This document shows, piece by piece, positions 53,163 through 62,553 of a stretch of 64,000 nt of DNA. Made by a program: the position numbers and the translations under genes. This stretch comes from Akkermansia muciniphila (lineage in GTDB: Bacteria > Verrucomicrobiota > Verrucomicrobiia > Verrucomicrobiales > Akkermansiaceae): assembly GCA_945874895.1 (NCBI GenBank), contig CAMCIC010000005.1, positions 1 to 64,000 of the forward strand, in the 5' to 3' direction. Each line of letters opens with the position of its first letter. The stretch's first letter is position 1. A model generated the notes under the pieces. That model did no database searches, was not told the DNA's origin, and was given only the letters and a program-made list of their open reading frames with translations.

Positions 53163-54170
53163 ATGACGCGGGAATCGGAAATTCGCCTTAGTCCGGGTCA
53201 CGGGTTGCACCTCACTGACATGGATATGTGGTTGGACAGTCGTCGGCCAAAACCGTGGGCTTTCGTTTCCCATGCGCACTCGGATCATGTGGCACGCCAT
53301 CAGAAGATCCTGTGCAGTCCCATAACAGCTCACCTGCTGCAAAAACGCTACCGAATTTCCCACGAGCGTATTTGCATTCAGGACTTTCATGAGCGCCGCA
53401 TGCGTGGCAAATTCCGAGTCACCTTATTGCCCGCAGGGCACATCGCTGGCTCCACGATGCTGCACGTTGAGGATTCTGATACCGGCGCCAGCTTGCTGTA
53501 TACAGGAGACTACAAGCTACGCCCCTCCCGCAGCATCGAATCCGCCTGCCTCATGCCGGCTGACACACTCATCATGGAGAGCACTTTTGGGCTTCCCCGC
53601 TATGTGCTACCTCCATCGACGGACATAGAACATCAGATCGGCGCATTTGTAAAAACATCTCTTGCCGATGGAGCAACTCCTGTTTTGTTCGGATACTCGT
53701 TAGGCAAAGCGCAGGAAATTGCCGCTATTCTGGATGCTCAAAATCTACCACATTGTCAAACCGCGGGAGTAGCTGCCATGACAGATGCTTGTCGACAGAT
53801 GGGGATGAACTTGCCTGCACCGGAAATCTGGCGCGGAGAAATGCCGACAGGGTATGCCCTCATTGCCGCGCCACAATTGGCCAGGCAACGTGATTATGCC
53901 CGCATCCCCCACGCCCGCAGCGCTATGCTCACAGGCTGGGCGTTGAATCCTGGAGCACGATTTCGCTACCGTTGCGATGCCGCCATCCCACTCTCCGACC
54001 ATGCGGATTTCCCCGATCTTTTGCGCACAGCTGAATGGGTAAAACCCCGTCGCATTCTCACCGTTCACGGATCAACGCGCGAGTTTGCCGCCAGCCTTCG
54101 TTCGTTAAATTTTAACGCATGGAGTCATCATGGCGGCGATCAGCTTGAACTTTTCAGTGACTTCCTCTGA
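53163..54170 (+). CDS. MBL-fold nuclease-like protein (ligase-associated exonuclease type)
   Basis: 335 residues. Metallo-beta-lactamase core with SHAHSDHVARH (metal ligands HxHxDH), AGHIAGSTML, YTGDYKL and MESTFG, and C-terminal IPLSDHADF. The layout matches ligase-associated DNA exonucleases, beta-CASP relatives. Typical partners (ATP-dependent DNA ligase, Lhr helicase) are not in the window. Starts 7 bases after the WD40 gene stop, so it may be co-transcribed. Confidence 0.83.
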   Translation: MTRESEIRLSPGHGLHLTDMDMWLDSRRPKPWAFVSHAHSDHVARHQKILCSPITAHLLQKRYRISHERICIQDFHERRMRGKFRVTLLPAGHIAGSTMLHVEDSDTGASLLYTGDYKLRPSRSIESACLMPADTLIMESTFGLPRYVLPPSTDIEHQIGAFVKTSLADGATPVLFGYSLGKAQEIAAILDAQNLPHCQTAGVAAMTDACRQMGMNLPAPEIWRGEMPTGYALIAAPQLARQRDYARIPHARSAMLTGWALNPGARFRYRCDAAIPLSDHADFPDLLRTAEWVKPRRILTVHGSTREFAASLRSLNFNAWSHHGGDQLELFSDFL

Positions 54171-54308
54171 TCGCTACAATCGAAGCACGCTCCCTCATGT
54201 TACAAGAAGCAAAATTTCAGAACGAGAAAGAATGATTGCATTCGTCATCCATCATGCTACCATCAGATGTCTCCGATGAGACGCTCGTCTTCTGAACATC
54301 AATAACCT

Positions 54309-55442
54309 ATGTCAAAATTCCGCATTCCCTTCGAGAGGGTCAATTGGGTCACAAGCATATTCCTGATTGGAACCTTCCTTCTCTCTATCACGATTGTTCC
54401 ATGGTACATCGTAACATTCGAGCAAAACTGGTTCCAATGGGCGATGTTTGCTTTTATGGTCCCAGCTACCGCCATGAGCATCACGCTCGGGTATCACCGG
54501 CTCTTTTCCCACCTCTCATTTAAGGCCAAATGGCCCGTCAAGTTGTTCACACTCATTTTTGGTGCCTGTGCTTTTGAAAATTCCTGTCTCGACTGGAGTT
54601 CCGATCACCGGACCCATCACAAGCACGTGGACCACGACGAGGATCCTTACGATATTTCCAAAGGGTTCATGTGGGCTCACATCGGTTGGCTCATGTTCAA
54701 ACTAGCGCCAGAGCATCCGGCCACCAATGTCAGCGATCTGCGCAAGGAAAAACTCGTGATGTGGCAACACAAGTATGTCCAGTGGATCGCCTTTCTTGTC
54801 GGAATCGTAGGCCCCACGATTCTCGGCGGGCTCTACCAACATTTCTTCACCAACCTTCCCGTTTGGCAAGGTGCTTTGGGCGGTTTTCTCATCGCAGGTG
54901 TTCTCCGCGTGGTGGTGGTGCAACATTCCACCTTCTTTATCAATTCGCTTTGTCACACCATGGGCAAGCGTCCCTACTCCACCAAGCATTCAGCCCGCGA
55001 TAGCATCGTCATGGCATTTGCCACCTTTGGTGAAGGTTACCACAATTACCACCACGAGTTCCAGCACGACTACCGCAATGGAGTGAAGCCATGGCAATGG
55101 GATCCCACCAAGTGGACAATCTGGACGCTCTCCAAATTAGGTCTTGCCTCCAATCTGCGTCGTGTGCCTGACTCGAAAATCCTTCTTGCTGAGATGGGCG
55201 AGGCGCGTTCGCGTGCCGAAGAAAAACTCGCAGCGCTTAATGCCGCTAACCCCACCATGGTGGATCGTGCGCACATCATGCTGAACGAACTCTGTCAAAA
55301 GCTTGCCAAAAATTACGCAGAACTGGAAAAATCCGTAACTGACCGGGTGGAAGTCTCGCGCCAAAATTTGCTCGCCTGGCAGGCAGAAACACGCGAATTG
55401 GTTCGCTGCGCACGCTCGATCCGCTTGATCCAGCGTGCTTGA
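54309..55442 (+). CDS. Membrane fatty acid desaturase (delta-9 type)
   Basis: 377 residues. Three histidine boxes: HRLFSH (about 60), HRTHHKHVD (about 100) and EGYHNYHHEF (about 240), with four TM segments, the pattern of acyl-CoA/acyl-lipid delta-9 desaturases. A helical C-terminal extension of about 80 residues (AEMGEARSRAEEKLAALN) is present. It introduces a cis double bond with O2; redox partner unknown. Followed by a terminator. Confidence 0.92.
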   Translation: MSKFRIPFERVNWVTSIFLIGTFLLSITIVPWYIVTFEQNWFQWAMFAFMVPATAMSITLGYHRLFSHLSFKAKWPVKLFTLIFGACAFENSCLDWSSDHRTHHKHVDHDEDPYDISKGFMWAHIGWLMFKLAPEHPATNVSDLRKEKLVMWQHKYVQWIAFLVGIVGPTILGGLYQHFFTNLPVWQGALGGFLIAGVLRVVVVQHSTFFINSLCHTMGKRPYSTKHSARDSIVMAFATFGEGYHNYHHEFQHDYRNGVKPWQWDPTKWTIWTLSKLGLASNLRRVPDSKILLAEMGEARSRAEEKLAALNAANPTMVDRAHIMLNELCQKLAKNYAELEKSVTDRVEVSRQNLLAWQAETRELVRCARSIRLIQRA

Positions 55443-55468
55443 GAATGGTGACTGACCGTCTCAAACAT

Positions 55469-55502
55469 CGAGCCCCTCCGCATGGATGGGCTCGTTTTTT
55501 TT
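55469..55502 (+). terminator. Rho-independent terminator of the desaturase gene
   Basis: CGAGCCC/GGGCTCG stem (55469-55475 and 55488-55494), loop of 12 bases, then eight T. It lies 27 bases after the desaturase stop. Confidence 0.9.
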
Positions 55503-55550
55503 ACCGCCACTTCGACTCCCATTTCAGACAAGGAGCGACCCTGCCTCGCT

Positions 55551-56456
55551 TTATCCCCGCGGATGAAAACTGCGATGGACCTGTTTGAGCCGCTTTTGAT
55601 CCACGTGCGTGTAAATTTGTGTGGTTGCGATATCCGCGTGCCCTAACAATTCTTGAATCACTCGCAGATCAGCACCTCCTTCTAGGAGATGAGTGGCAAA
55701 AGAATGACGCAGCAAATGCGGATAGACATTCTGCTCCAAGCCGGCACGACTCGCTCGTTCTTTGACGATTTCTCTCACGCGTTCGGGTGATAGTCCAGTG
55801 CCGCGTATGGAGAGAAAAATGTGCGAACGAGTGCATTTTTTGACAAATTGCACTCTGGCATTTTCTAGATAATGCTCGAGAGCGTGGAAGGCTAGCTCAC
55901 CCAGTGGCACGATCCTTGTCTTATTGCCTTTGCCGGTAACCCGCAGGAATTTTTCCTGCATGTCGCAATGTTCCAAACGTGCCTGACACAGCTCGGACAA
56001 TCGAAGCCCGGAGGAATAAAACATCTCCAGCATGGCACGGTCGCGAGCTCCCAGTGGGTCGTTTGTTTCGATGCTTTCCAGCAGCCGACGGCACTCAGAC
56101 ACATTCAAGGTTTCAGGAAGAAGCTTTTCCGCACGCGGCGCATGGAGAGGTTCTGCCGGATCCATGGGCAATCGCCCCTTGCCCGCCAACCAACGGAAAA
56201 ATATTTTCAAATGAACCGTTGCAATGCGTAGAGAGGAGGCCTCCAGAGATTGCTCCTTGCGATCGGAAAGAAAGAGAGACAACTCCTCGGTGCCCAAATC
56301 TTGCAAGGCAAATCGCCGTGACTGGCTCCAACCGCAGAGAGCATCGAGCGACTGACGGATGGAAAGTTGATAAGCTGTGGACAGACCTCGCTCGGTTGCG
56401 AGAAAGAGCAGAAACTCATCCATCTCACGACCATCCCACGAGCCAACAGATTTCAT
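55551..56456 (-). CDS. Tyrosine recombinase XerC/XerD
   Basis: 301 residues. N-terminal SAM-like DNA-binding domain (about 1-95), then catalytic domain with SGLRLSEL (Arg I), HLLRHSFATHLL (HxxR), LGHADI (His) and IYTHVD (Tyr). Complete set of catalytic residues. Full length and typical of chromosome-dimer resolution enzymes; XerC versus XerD cannot be decided. Starts with a four-base overlap with the DUF2459 gene. Confidence 0.93.
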   Translation of the reverse strand: MKSVGSWDGREMDEFLLFLATERGLSTAYQLSIRQSLDALCGWSQSRRFALQDLGTEELSLFLSDRKEQSLEASSLRIATVHLKIFFRWLAGKGRLPMDPAEPLHAPRAEKLLPETLNVSECRRLLESIETNDPLGARDRAMLEMFYSSGLRLSELCQARLEHCDMQEKFLRVTGKGNKTRIVPLGELAFHALEHYLENARVQFVKKCTRSHIFLSIRGTGLSPERVREIVKERASRAGLEQNVYPHLLRHSFATHLLEGGADLRVIQELLGHADIATTQIYTHVDQKRLKQVHRSFHPRG

Positions 56457-57223
56457 TGCTTGATCGGTTTCGTCGAATCTCTCCCGAAGCGAGATGCCTT
56501 TACCCCCTGATGGATCAACTCGAATCCTTGCTCCTGCGCCTGACGTATCAGACCATCGGCACTAACCGCCGAGTTCATGGAAATATGCAGACCACACGCT
56601 TCCAAACTGTGTCCCGTCCATACGTTACAAATTCTAGGAAAATAATACGAATAATGGCAGTCTAACAGATATCCGTCACCCCAGCTCGATGCACCGATGA
56701 CGCGAGGCGATCCTTGCTCATTCAGCCGATTGCTTGCATTGAGGAAATGAGCCAAATAACGCCCTTGATTCCGTGGAATCTCTTTGCGATAGATCCGTTG
56801 CTGAAAGCAAACCTCTTCGATTTTCCATGAAACGGGAATGATCTCCGTTACCGCTGGTGAAGGCAGCACTAGGGCATTAAAAACCTCGTGAGGACGCAGC
56901 CAGCGCTTCTGCAGATAGGCAACACGATCACCCCAGCTCATCACCACATATTTCATGGGACCTTGAGGAAACTTCAAACCCTGTGGCGCGTGATAGCCAT
57001 GTTCCAAAAGCCAATCGTATGGCACTGCTAGAGAAGTATGCAATGTGTCAGCAATCAAATAGATGGCCACCTGCCCAGGCGGGCTCACATGAGCCTTTTC
57101 CGAGTGATGGGCCACCGGGGGAGGCAGTGGCGGCGGGCTCGGCATTCTGACAGCGCAGGACGGTGAAAAAAGCATAGCTCCGCCGATGATCGGCAACAGG
57201 CGGATGAAAAAACATCGATTCAT
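56453..57223 (-). CDS. DUF2459 family protein with N-terminal signal
   Basis: 256 residues. Signal peptide with a possible lipobox (MLFSPSC), Pro-rich linker (SPPPLPPPVAHH), then a DUF2459-like domain: VAIYLIADTLHTSLAVPYDWL, YVVMSWGDRVAYL and the C-terminal CNVWTGHSLEACGL, the characteristic CNxWT motif. Function unknown; the domain resembles papain-like NlpC folds in layout. It overlaps xer by four bases. Not lost from any larger operon. Confidence 0.75.
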   Translation of the reverse strand: MNRCFFIRLLPIIGGAMLFSPSCAVRMPSPPPLPPPVAHHSEKAHVSPPGQVAIYLIADTLHTSLAVPYDWLLEHGYHAPQGLKFPQGPMKYVVMSWGDRVAYLQKRWLRPHEVFNALVLPSPAVTEIIPVSWKIEEVCFQQRIYRKEIPRNQGRYLAHFLNASNRLNEQGSPRVIGASSWGDGYLLDCHYSYYFPRICNVWTGHSLEACGLHISMNSAVSADGLIRQAQEQGFELIHQGVKASRFGRDSTKPIKQ

Positions 57224-57310
57224 GACGAGCGCGCCATGAGCGTAGCAAATCCGATCAAAACCGACGAGAGAATTCCGTTCAAATTGCGGGAATGTATTGT
57301 CACATTCGCC

Positions 57311-58318
57311 TCAGCGACGAGGCATCATGCGAAGTTGAATCCCTTTGCCTGATGTATCAAGATTTAGGGCTTCCAGTCGATCACGCACAGGAGGCGGCAC
57401 TGCGGCTTTATCCTGCGGCGTTTGATAAGGTCCTGACCACAGCAATTCACCCTGCTTATCAAAGACTTTCGCTTCACAAGAATCGCCATCTCGACTGATC
57501 TCGATGTTGCCCTCCTTATCCATCATCTTCAGGGTGCTTTTCATTTGCACTTGCGCCTCGGGCGCAGCGGCTGCGCCCTGTTGCAATTGCATCTGCATTC
57601 CTTGCATCATCTTCTCGACTCGCTTCTGCAGGTCAGGTATGCCATTCGCATCCATCGGCAAAATCTGTGCTTGAGCACCCGCTACGGCACCATTAGCGCC
57701 AAGGGCCTTGAGATTTTTTTCAATCGCTTCTCGCATCTCCTTGGGCAGGTCAAGCAGCATGTCCTTTGGTAGCTCGGCACCGTTGTTTAAGGCACCAGCC
57801 GCATTTGCGATATCGGTATCTGGCCTGTCTCCCAAGCGCAGAGATGCTTCCTGTCTCACACCGCGGTGCATGTAGGCGATTTTCACTTCATCACCAGCAC
57901 GATGCTGCTCCATCAACCGGCTCAAACTTTCTTGGCTTGGGATATTCTGTCCGTCGACACTGAGCATAATGTCAGCCTCCTTCAATCCTGCAATGGCTGC
58001 AGGGCCTTTGGGATCAACAACACGAACAAAGGTGGAGGAATCGGCATCGATTCCCAGATGTTGACCAAGAGCGGGAGGCAACGGATCGAGACCTACCCCA
58101 AAATACGCTTTGGCCGCCTGCGGCATTTTTTCGACAGGCTTCTGTTCCTCAGAAGATGGCGGATCGATCGGCTTTGTTTGATTTTCGCCAGCGGCAGCAG
58201 GCTCTGCAGCTGGTGCTTGGTTGGGAGCCAAAGGCTCGATTTTTTTCGGTGCTTCTAGTGCGCTAACAAAATGAGTCGTTAACCCCAGCGCCAGCAAAGT
58301 CATCATGTTGATTTTCAT
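57311..58318 (-). CDS. Exported PDZ domain protein
   Basis: 335 residues. Signal peptide (MKINMMTLLALGLTTHFVSA), a Pro/Ala/Glu linker, PDZ domain (about 72-165, with FVRVVDPKGPAAIAGLKEADIMLSVDGQ), then a helical and a Gln/Met-rich region (about 230-275, MMQGMQMQLQQGAAAA). No protease domain seen, so likely a binding or regulatory PDZ. It lies 52 bases after the putative anti-sigma gene and may be a sensor in envelope stress control. Confidence 0.82.
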   Translation of the reverse strand: MKINMMTLLALGLTTHFVSALEAPKKIEPLAPNQAPAAEPAAAGENQTKPIDPPSSEEQKPVEKMPQAAKAYFGVGLDPLPPALGQHLGIDADSSTFVRVVDPKGPAAIAGLKEADIMLSVDGQNIPSQESLSRLMEQHRAGDEVKIAYMHRGVRQEASLRLGDRPDTDIANAAGALNNGAELPKDMLLDLPKEMREAIEKNLKALGANGAVAGAQAQILPMDANGIPDLQKRVEKMMQGMQMQLQQGAAAAPEAQVQMKSTLKMMDKEGNIEISRDGDSCEAKVFDKQGELLWSGPYQTPQDKAAVPPPVRDRLEALNLDTSGKGIQLRMMPRR

Positions 58319-58370
58319 TATTACTACCTATGTTGTATTTTGATCAAATGGATTTCACATCCTATGGTTT

Positions 58371-59018
58371 TCAATCCACCTTTTCTGGGACTACTAATAG
58401 TTCTTCGCGTGGGATAAACAGCATGCGATCGACGCCGTTCTTGTCACGCACTAAAACCCGATCTTGGTATTCAAATCGCAGCACCCGTTTGGGTTCATGG
58501 TCGGTGGTCCAGATCACGCCCTCGTCGGCGGCGTGCTCGATGCCAGTGCCAAAGCTAGTGGTCACGATGCCACTTGGCGAAGGCATGATACTAGGCCGAG
58601 CCACTTGAGGTTGAGGATGAGATTGCCCCACCGTTGATGCGCGATCTTTGCGGTTGGGAGTCCACAGAGCAAGCAGCGCCCCCATGACTGCGATCGCCGC
58701 GTAGGCAACGGCACGCCGCCAGTTGCTTTGTTGAAGCAATTTCCGACTCGTTTCCTTGCGAGCAACAGGGAAAAAAACCACTTTGCGATCCAACGCGAAT
58801 GGCACGTCACCCACAAGATTCATCCATGATTCGAGCGTCGTGTCCGAAAGTGCGAGCGGCCGCAGATCCTGCAGTTGCTTTTCCATGCCTAACAGGGATG
58901 CATCGGTCGCAGTGGATCCATCCACCGCCCGTTCGAGACGGCTTAACGTTGAATCGCTGAGACCGGAAGGTTTGAGCGAGCTGAGCAGTTGCTCCAATTC
59001 TTTGCGATCGGTTTCCAT
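58371..59018 (-). CDS. Putative membrane anti-sigma factor
   Basis: 215 residues. Soluble N-terminus (1-100), a TM segment (about 101-120, RRAVAYAAIAVMGALLALW) and an exported C-terminal part. The position 19 bases after the ECF sigma gene suggests an anti-sigma factor, but no zinc HxxxCxxC motif is present. The N-terminal part holds a duplicated segment: LKPSGLSDSTLSRLERAV (15-32) and LRPLALSDTTLESWMNLV (52-69), 8 of 18 identical. So it is inferred, not proven. Confidence 0.65.
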   Translation of the reverse strand: METDRKELEQLLSSLKPSGLSDSTLSRLERAVDGSTATDASLLGMEKQLQDLRPLALSDTTLESWMNLVGDVPFALDRKVVFFPVARKETSRKLLQQSNWRRAVAYAAIAVMGALLALWTPNRKDRASTVGQSHPQPQVARPSIMPSPSGIVTTSFGTGIEHAADEGVIWTTDHEPKRVLRFEYQDRVLVRDKNGVDRMLFIPREELLVVPEKVD

Positions 59019-59037
59019 ACTGGGTCAACAATGAAAG

Positions 59038-59625
59038 TTAGAGTGAAAGGTCGCCTTTCGATTTTGATTCAATCAGTTTGCGTTTTAGAATGTCCAGTCC
59101 GTAGCGGTATCTTGAAGCCGCCGTATTTTGCGAAATATTGAGCATATCACCAATCTCCGCGAAGGTTTTGTCACCCCAGATTTTCAATACAATGACTTCG
59201 GCAAATTTTTGCGGCAACTCTTTGAGACCACGCTCCAGTTGCGAACGAGTTTCTTCGTCCGAGGCATCAGACTCAAACCAGGGATCAAACTTCATCGCCG
59301 CTTCCGATTCCATCTCATCCGACACGTAATCCTCGCGCTTGCGTCGACGGTCGTCCTTACGGCCTAGGTCGATGGCCAAACGACGGATGGTGGTGTAAAG
59401 GTATGCCATCCACATTTCCTGTCCTCCGTCGAAGGTGGAACTGTTGATTTTTTCGACCAACTTGATCAAAGCATCCTGCAAAACATCTTCTGCGTCTTGA
59501 GCGTTGCGAGTCTGATTTTTGGCGAACAACAACAACCGCGGTCCGTTCGCCGAGAGCCAGTCACGCCAAGCCGAGGCAGAAGGTGATAATGATACGGCGG
59601 CACTCATTGATTCATCAGGGTTCAT
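59038..59625 (-). CDS. ECF-type RNA polymerase sigma factor
   Basis: 195 residues from the ATG at 59625 (MNPDESMSAAVSL). Sigma region 2 (about 30-95) with NAQDAEDVLQDALIKLVEK, and region 4 (about 130-185) with LPQKFAEVIVLKIWGDKTFAEIGDMLNISQNTAASRYRYGL, a helix-turn-helix. A Glu/Asp-rich linker separates them. It likely directs an envelope or stress regulon, with the following gene as its anti-sigma factor. Starts 14 bases after the uvrA-like stop. Confidence 0.92.
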   Translation of the reverse strand: MNPDESMSAAVSLSPSASAWRDWLSANGPRLLLFAKNQTRNAQDAEDVLQDALIKLVEKINSSTFDGGQEMWMAYLYTTIRRLAIDLGRKDDRRRKREDYVSDEMESEAAMKFDPWFESDASDEETRSQLERGLKELPQKFAEVIVLKIWGDKTFAEIGDMLNISQNTAASRYRYGLDILKRKLIESKSKGDLSL

Positions 59626-59639
59626 AGAAATAACGCTTT

Positions 59640-62510
59640 TCACGAATCGTTTTGTTTGAATTTTTCCACGCGCTCCATCCATTCGCGCAAAGCTGCGGCA
59701 GTCGAAGAATCCGCCACCGCCACCAAATCCTGCGGAGTTGCCTGAGCGACCAAACGGCCGCCGTGTATCCCTCCCCCTGGGCCGAGATCGATGACCCAAT
59801 CACAAGCTGCAATGACTTCGAGATGATGCTCCACGACCAGCACGGTGTGTCCAGCATCGCGCAAACGACGGAGAGCGTGAAGCAACTTTGCCACATCTCC
59901 GAAATGCAGTCCCGTCGTGGGCTCATCGAAAAGGTAGAAAGTCCGCGATGCAGCTGGGCGAGCCAGCTCCACCGCAAGTTTAAGCCGTTGAGCTTCTCCA
60001 CCCGAGAGGGTATTGGCCGCCTGACCGAGAGAGACATACCCCAAACCAAGATCTCGCATGATTTCCAGCAATCGGTGCAATTTCGGCAAGGGCTGGAACA
60101 ACTCCGTCGCCTGATCGACACTGAGAGCAAGTATGTCAGCAATGTTGTGGCCTTTGTAGAGAATTTCCAACGTCTCACGGTTGAATCGTTTGCCCTGACA
60201 GGAACTGCAAGTAACCCAGCCGTCAGGCAAAAAGTGCATTTCAATTTTGATGCGGCCAGCACCTTCACAGCGTTCGCATCGACCGCCGCGCACATTGAAA
60301 CTAAAACGATTGGCTAGATATCCTCGTTGCCGCGACAAGGGAAGCTTGGCATACAAATCTCGGATCAGATCGAACAGACCAGTATAGGTTGCAGGATTGG
60401 ATCGAGGACTCTTTCCAATCGGACTCTGATCCAACAAAATGACTTTGTTGAGGAACTCCGCACCCTCCATGGTATCGAAGACACCAGGCAAGTCGCCACT
60501 GTGGGAAAAGCGCCTCGTAAGAGCCCTTGCGATGACATTTTCCGCCAGCGTGGATTTGCCACTGCCACTAGGTCCCGTCAGAGCCACCATGTAACCGAGC
60601 GGAATATGCACATCAATGTCACGGAGATTTCTCTCACCTACTCGGCGAAAGATCAGCCAATCGCAATCAGAGGAGATGCCTCGTATTTCTGGCCACTCGC
60701 GTGGCTGATGAAGCCAGCGCACGGTAGGAAGTTGCGGCATCGATGCGAGCGTGCCACAACCTAACAATTCCCCACCTTCTGTCCCAGCTCCCGGCCCCAG
60801 TTCTATCAGCCAATCGGCATGACGAATGATGGCCTCGTCATGCTCTACCACCACCACGGTATTGCCTAAGTCACGCAAGCGCAGCAGGGTCTGGATCAAT
60901 CGCCCCGTGTCGCGGGAATGAAGTCCTATGCTCGGTTCGTCCAACACATACAAGACGCCTGACAATCCTGAGCCAAGCTGGGAGGCAAGTCGGATGCGCT
61001 GCGCCTCCCCCCCTGAAAGGGTCCCGCTACCGCGTTGGAGAGAGAGATACCCGAGACCTACGTCCTGAAGAAATACGAGGCGCTTTTTTAAATCCGTCAC
61101 CACGGCCTCGATCACCTCGCGTTGATCCTTCTCGATCTCCAAACCGTTCAACCACAAAATAGCCTGTTCGACAGGCAACTCGCAAAACTCTTGAATGCCC
61201 AACCACCTCTGCCCTTCTCCGCTCATCTTCACCGCCAGCAATGCGGGCTTTAGGCGGGCGCCATCGCAAACCCGACAGGCACGATGAGCCATAACCCTCA
61301 TCAAACGTCGACGGGCCGCTTCGGATTTCACTTCTCGTAGCTTGCGCTCGGCCTCGGGACACAACCCCTCGACCACCTTGATTTTTCTGCTTTTTTCAGC
61401 ATCTGGAGACGATGCCGAATCCAACTTACCGCCGAAGAGTAGCGTTGATTTGATCGATTCTGGACAATCGGACCACTTCGTATCTTCGGGAATTTGATGG
61501 CATTTCATCAAGGACTTGGCTTCCCGGATGAACTGCAAGTCTCGTGGACCTTTGGGTTTCCACCAACCACTGATGGCACCATCCGTGATAGGTTTGTTCG
61601 CATCTTTGATCAACAAGGAGAAATCACAAAAAACTTCCGTGCCCAGACCTTCGCATGCATCGCAAGCTCCCCAATGAGAATTGTAGGAAAAATGTTTTGG
61701 ACTCAACTCCCCCATGATGAATCCAGAAGCGGGATTGCGGTAACTGGTCTGAAACGCAAGCTCACTCCATGCATGTGAATCCGATTTCTGCACCAGCGCC
61801 CTCGCTTCCAAACCACAAAGGCGCAAACAGGCTTCCACACTGTCGGCCAGTCTGGATTCGACTCCCGTTCGCATCACGAGACGATCAACGACAATCTCCA
61901 AAGATCGGATTCGCTCGGTCATCGTGATTTCCTCAAGCTCTCTCATCTCACCATCCACTCGCACCCGGACAAATCCTTGGCGCCGAAGATCATTCCATAA
62001 AAACGATACATCTGTGATGGATTTGATTTCGACAGGTGCCAGCAGGATGACTTTCGTATTTTCCTCGAGAGCCAAAAGATGCGCTACGATGTCAGCGGAA
62101 GTCATGCGGACGAGTCGCTCACCCGTGACAGGGTCATGAGGCACTCCCGCCGCCGCCCATAATACACGCAGATAATCGTAGATCTCCGTAGCCGTGGCCA
62201 CAGTGGAACGGGGATTCAAACCGCCGCTGCGTTGCTCGATCGCAATCGCTGGACAAAGACCATCAATGCGGTCGACGTCAGGCTTATCGAGTTGCTCCAT
62301 GAATTGCCGCGCATAAGGCGACAGGGATTCCACATACCGGCGCTGTCCCTCCGCATACAACGTGTGAAATGCCAGCGATGACTTGCCGCATCCGCTGGGC
62401 CCTGTGATGACGACCAGCTTACCTTTGGGAATTTGCAACGAGAGATTGCGCAGGTTGTGCTGCCTCGCACCGTGTAGAGAGATAAAATCCACGCCATGAT
62501 TCAACTTCAT
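59640..62510 (-). CDS. uvrA: Excinuclease ABC subunit A, variant
   Basis: 956 residues, usual UvrA length. Two ABC modules: Walker A GPSGCGKSS (37-45) and GPSGSGKST (646-654), signatures LSGGEAQRIRLASQ (498-511) and LSGGEAQRLKLAVE (835-848). The UvrB-binding region GFVRVRVDGEMRELEEI (179-195) is kept. The C-terminal zinc set C745/C748 and C768/C771 is complete, but in the first module the upstream Cys pair is replaced by N259-P-A-S262 while C283/C286 remain. Could be an accessory UvrA paralogue. Same strand and 14 bases from the sigma gene. Confidence 0.93.
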   Translation of the reverse strand: MKLNHGVDFISLHGARQHNLRNLSLQIPKGKLVVITGPSGCGKSSLAFHTLYAEGQRRYVESLSPYARQFMEQLDKPDVDRIDGLCPAIAIEQRSGGLNPRSTVATATEIYDYLRVLWAAAGVPHDPVTGERLVRMTSADIVAHLLALEENTKVILLAPVEIKSITDVSFLWNDLRRQGFVRVRVDGEMRELEEITMTERIRSLEIVVDRLVMRTGVESRLADSVEACLRLCGLEARALVQKSDSHAWSELAFQTSYRNPASGFIMGELSPKHFSYNSHWGACDACEGLGTEVFCDFSLLIKDANKPITDGAISGWWKPKGPRDLQFIREAKSLMKCHQIPEDTKWSDCPESIKSTLLFGGKLDSASSPDAEKSRKIKVVEGLCPEAERKLREVKSEAARRRLMRVMAHRACRVCDGARLKPALLAVKMSGEGQRWLGIQEFCELPVEQAILWLNGLEIEKDQREVIEAVVTDLKKRLVFLQDVGLGYLSLQRGSGTLSGGEAQRIRLASQLGSGLSGVLYVLDEPSIGLHSRDTGRLIQTLLRLRDLGNTVVVVEHDEAIIRHADWLIELGPGAGTEGGELLGCGTLASMPQLPTVRWLHQPREWPEIRGISSDCDWLIFRRVGERNLRDIDVHIPLGYMVALTGPSGSGKSTLAENVIARALTRRFSHSGDLPGVFDTMEGAEFLNKVILLDQSPIGKSPRSNPATYTGLFDLIRDLYAKLPLSRQRGYLANRFSFNVRGGRCERCEGAGRIKIEMHFLPDGWVTCSSCQGKRFNRETLEILYKGHNIADILALSVDQATELFQPLPKLHRLLEIMRDLGLGYVSLGQAANTLSGGEAQRLKLAVELARPAASRTFYLFDEPTTGLHFGDVAKLLHALRRLRDAGHTVLVVEHHLEVIAACDWVIDLGPGGGIHGGRLVAQATPQDLVAVADSSTAAALREWMERVEKFKQNDS

Positions 62511-62553
62511 TTCTGAACAGGATAAAACCTTATTCGCTGAAAAAAAAATCGAA

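Noticed and set aside
59652-60317. 221-residue plus-strand frame
   Set aside because: Antisense to uvrA C-terminal half.
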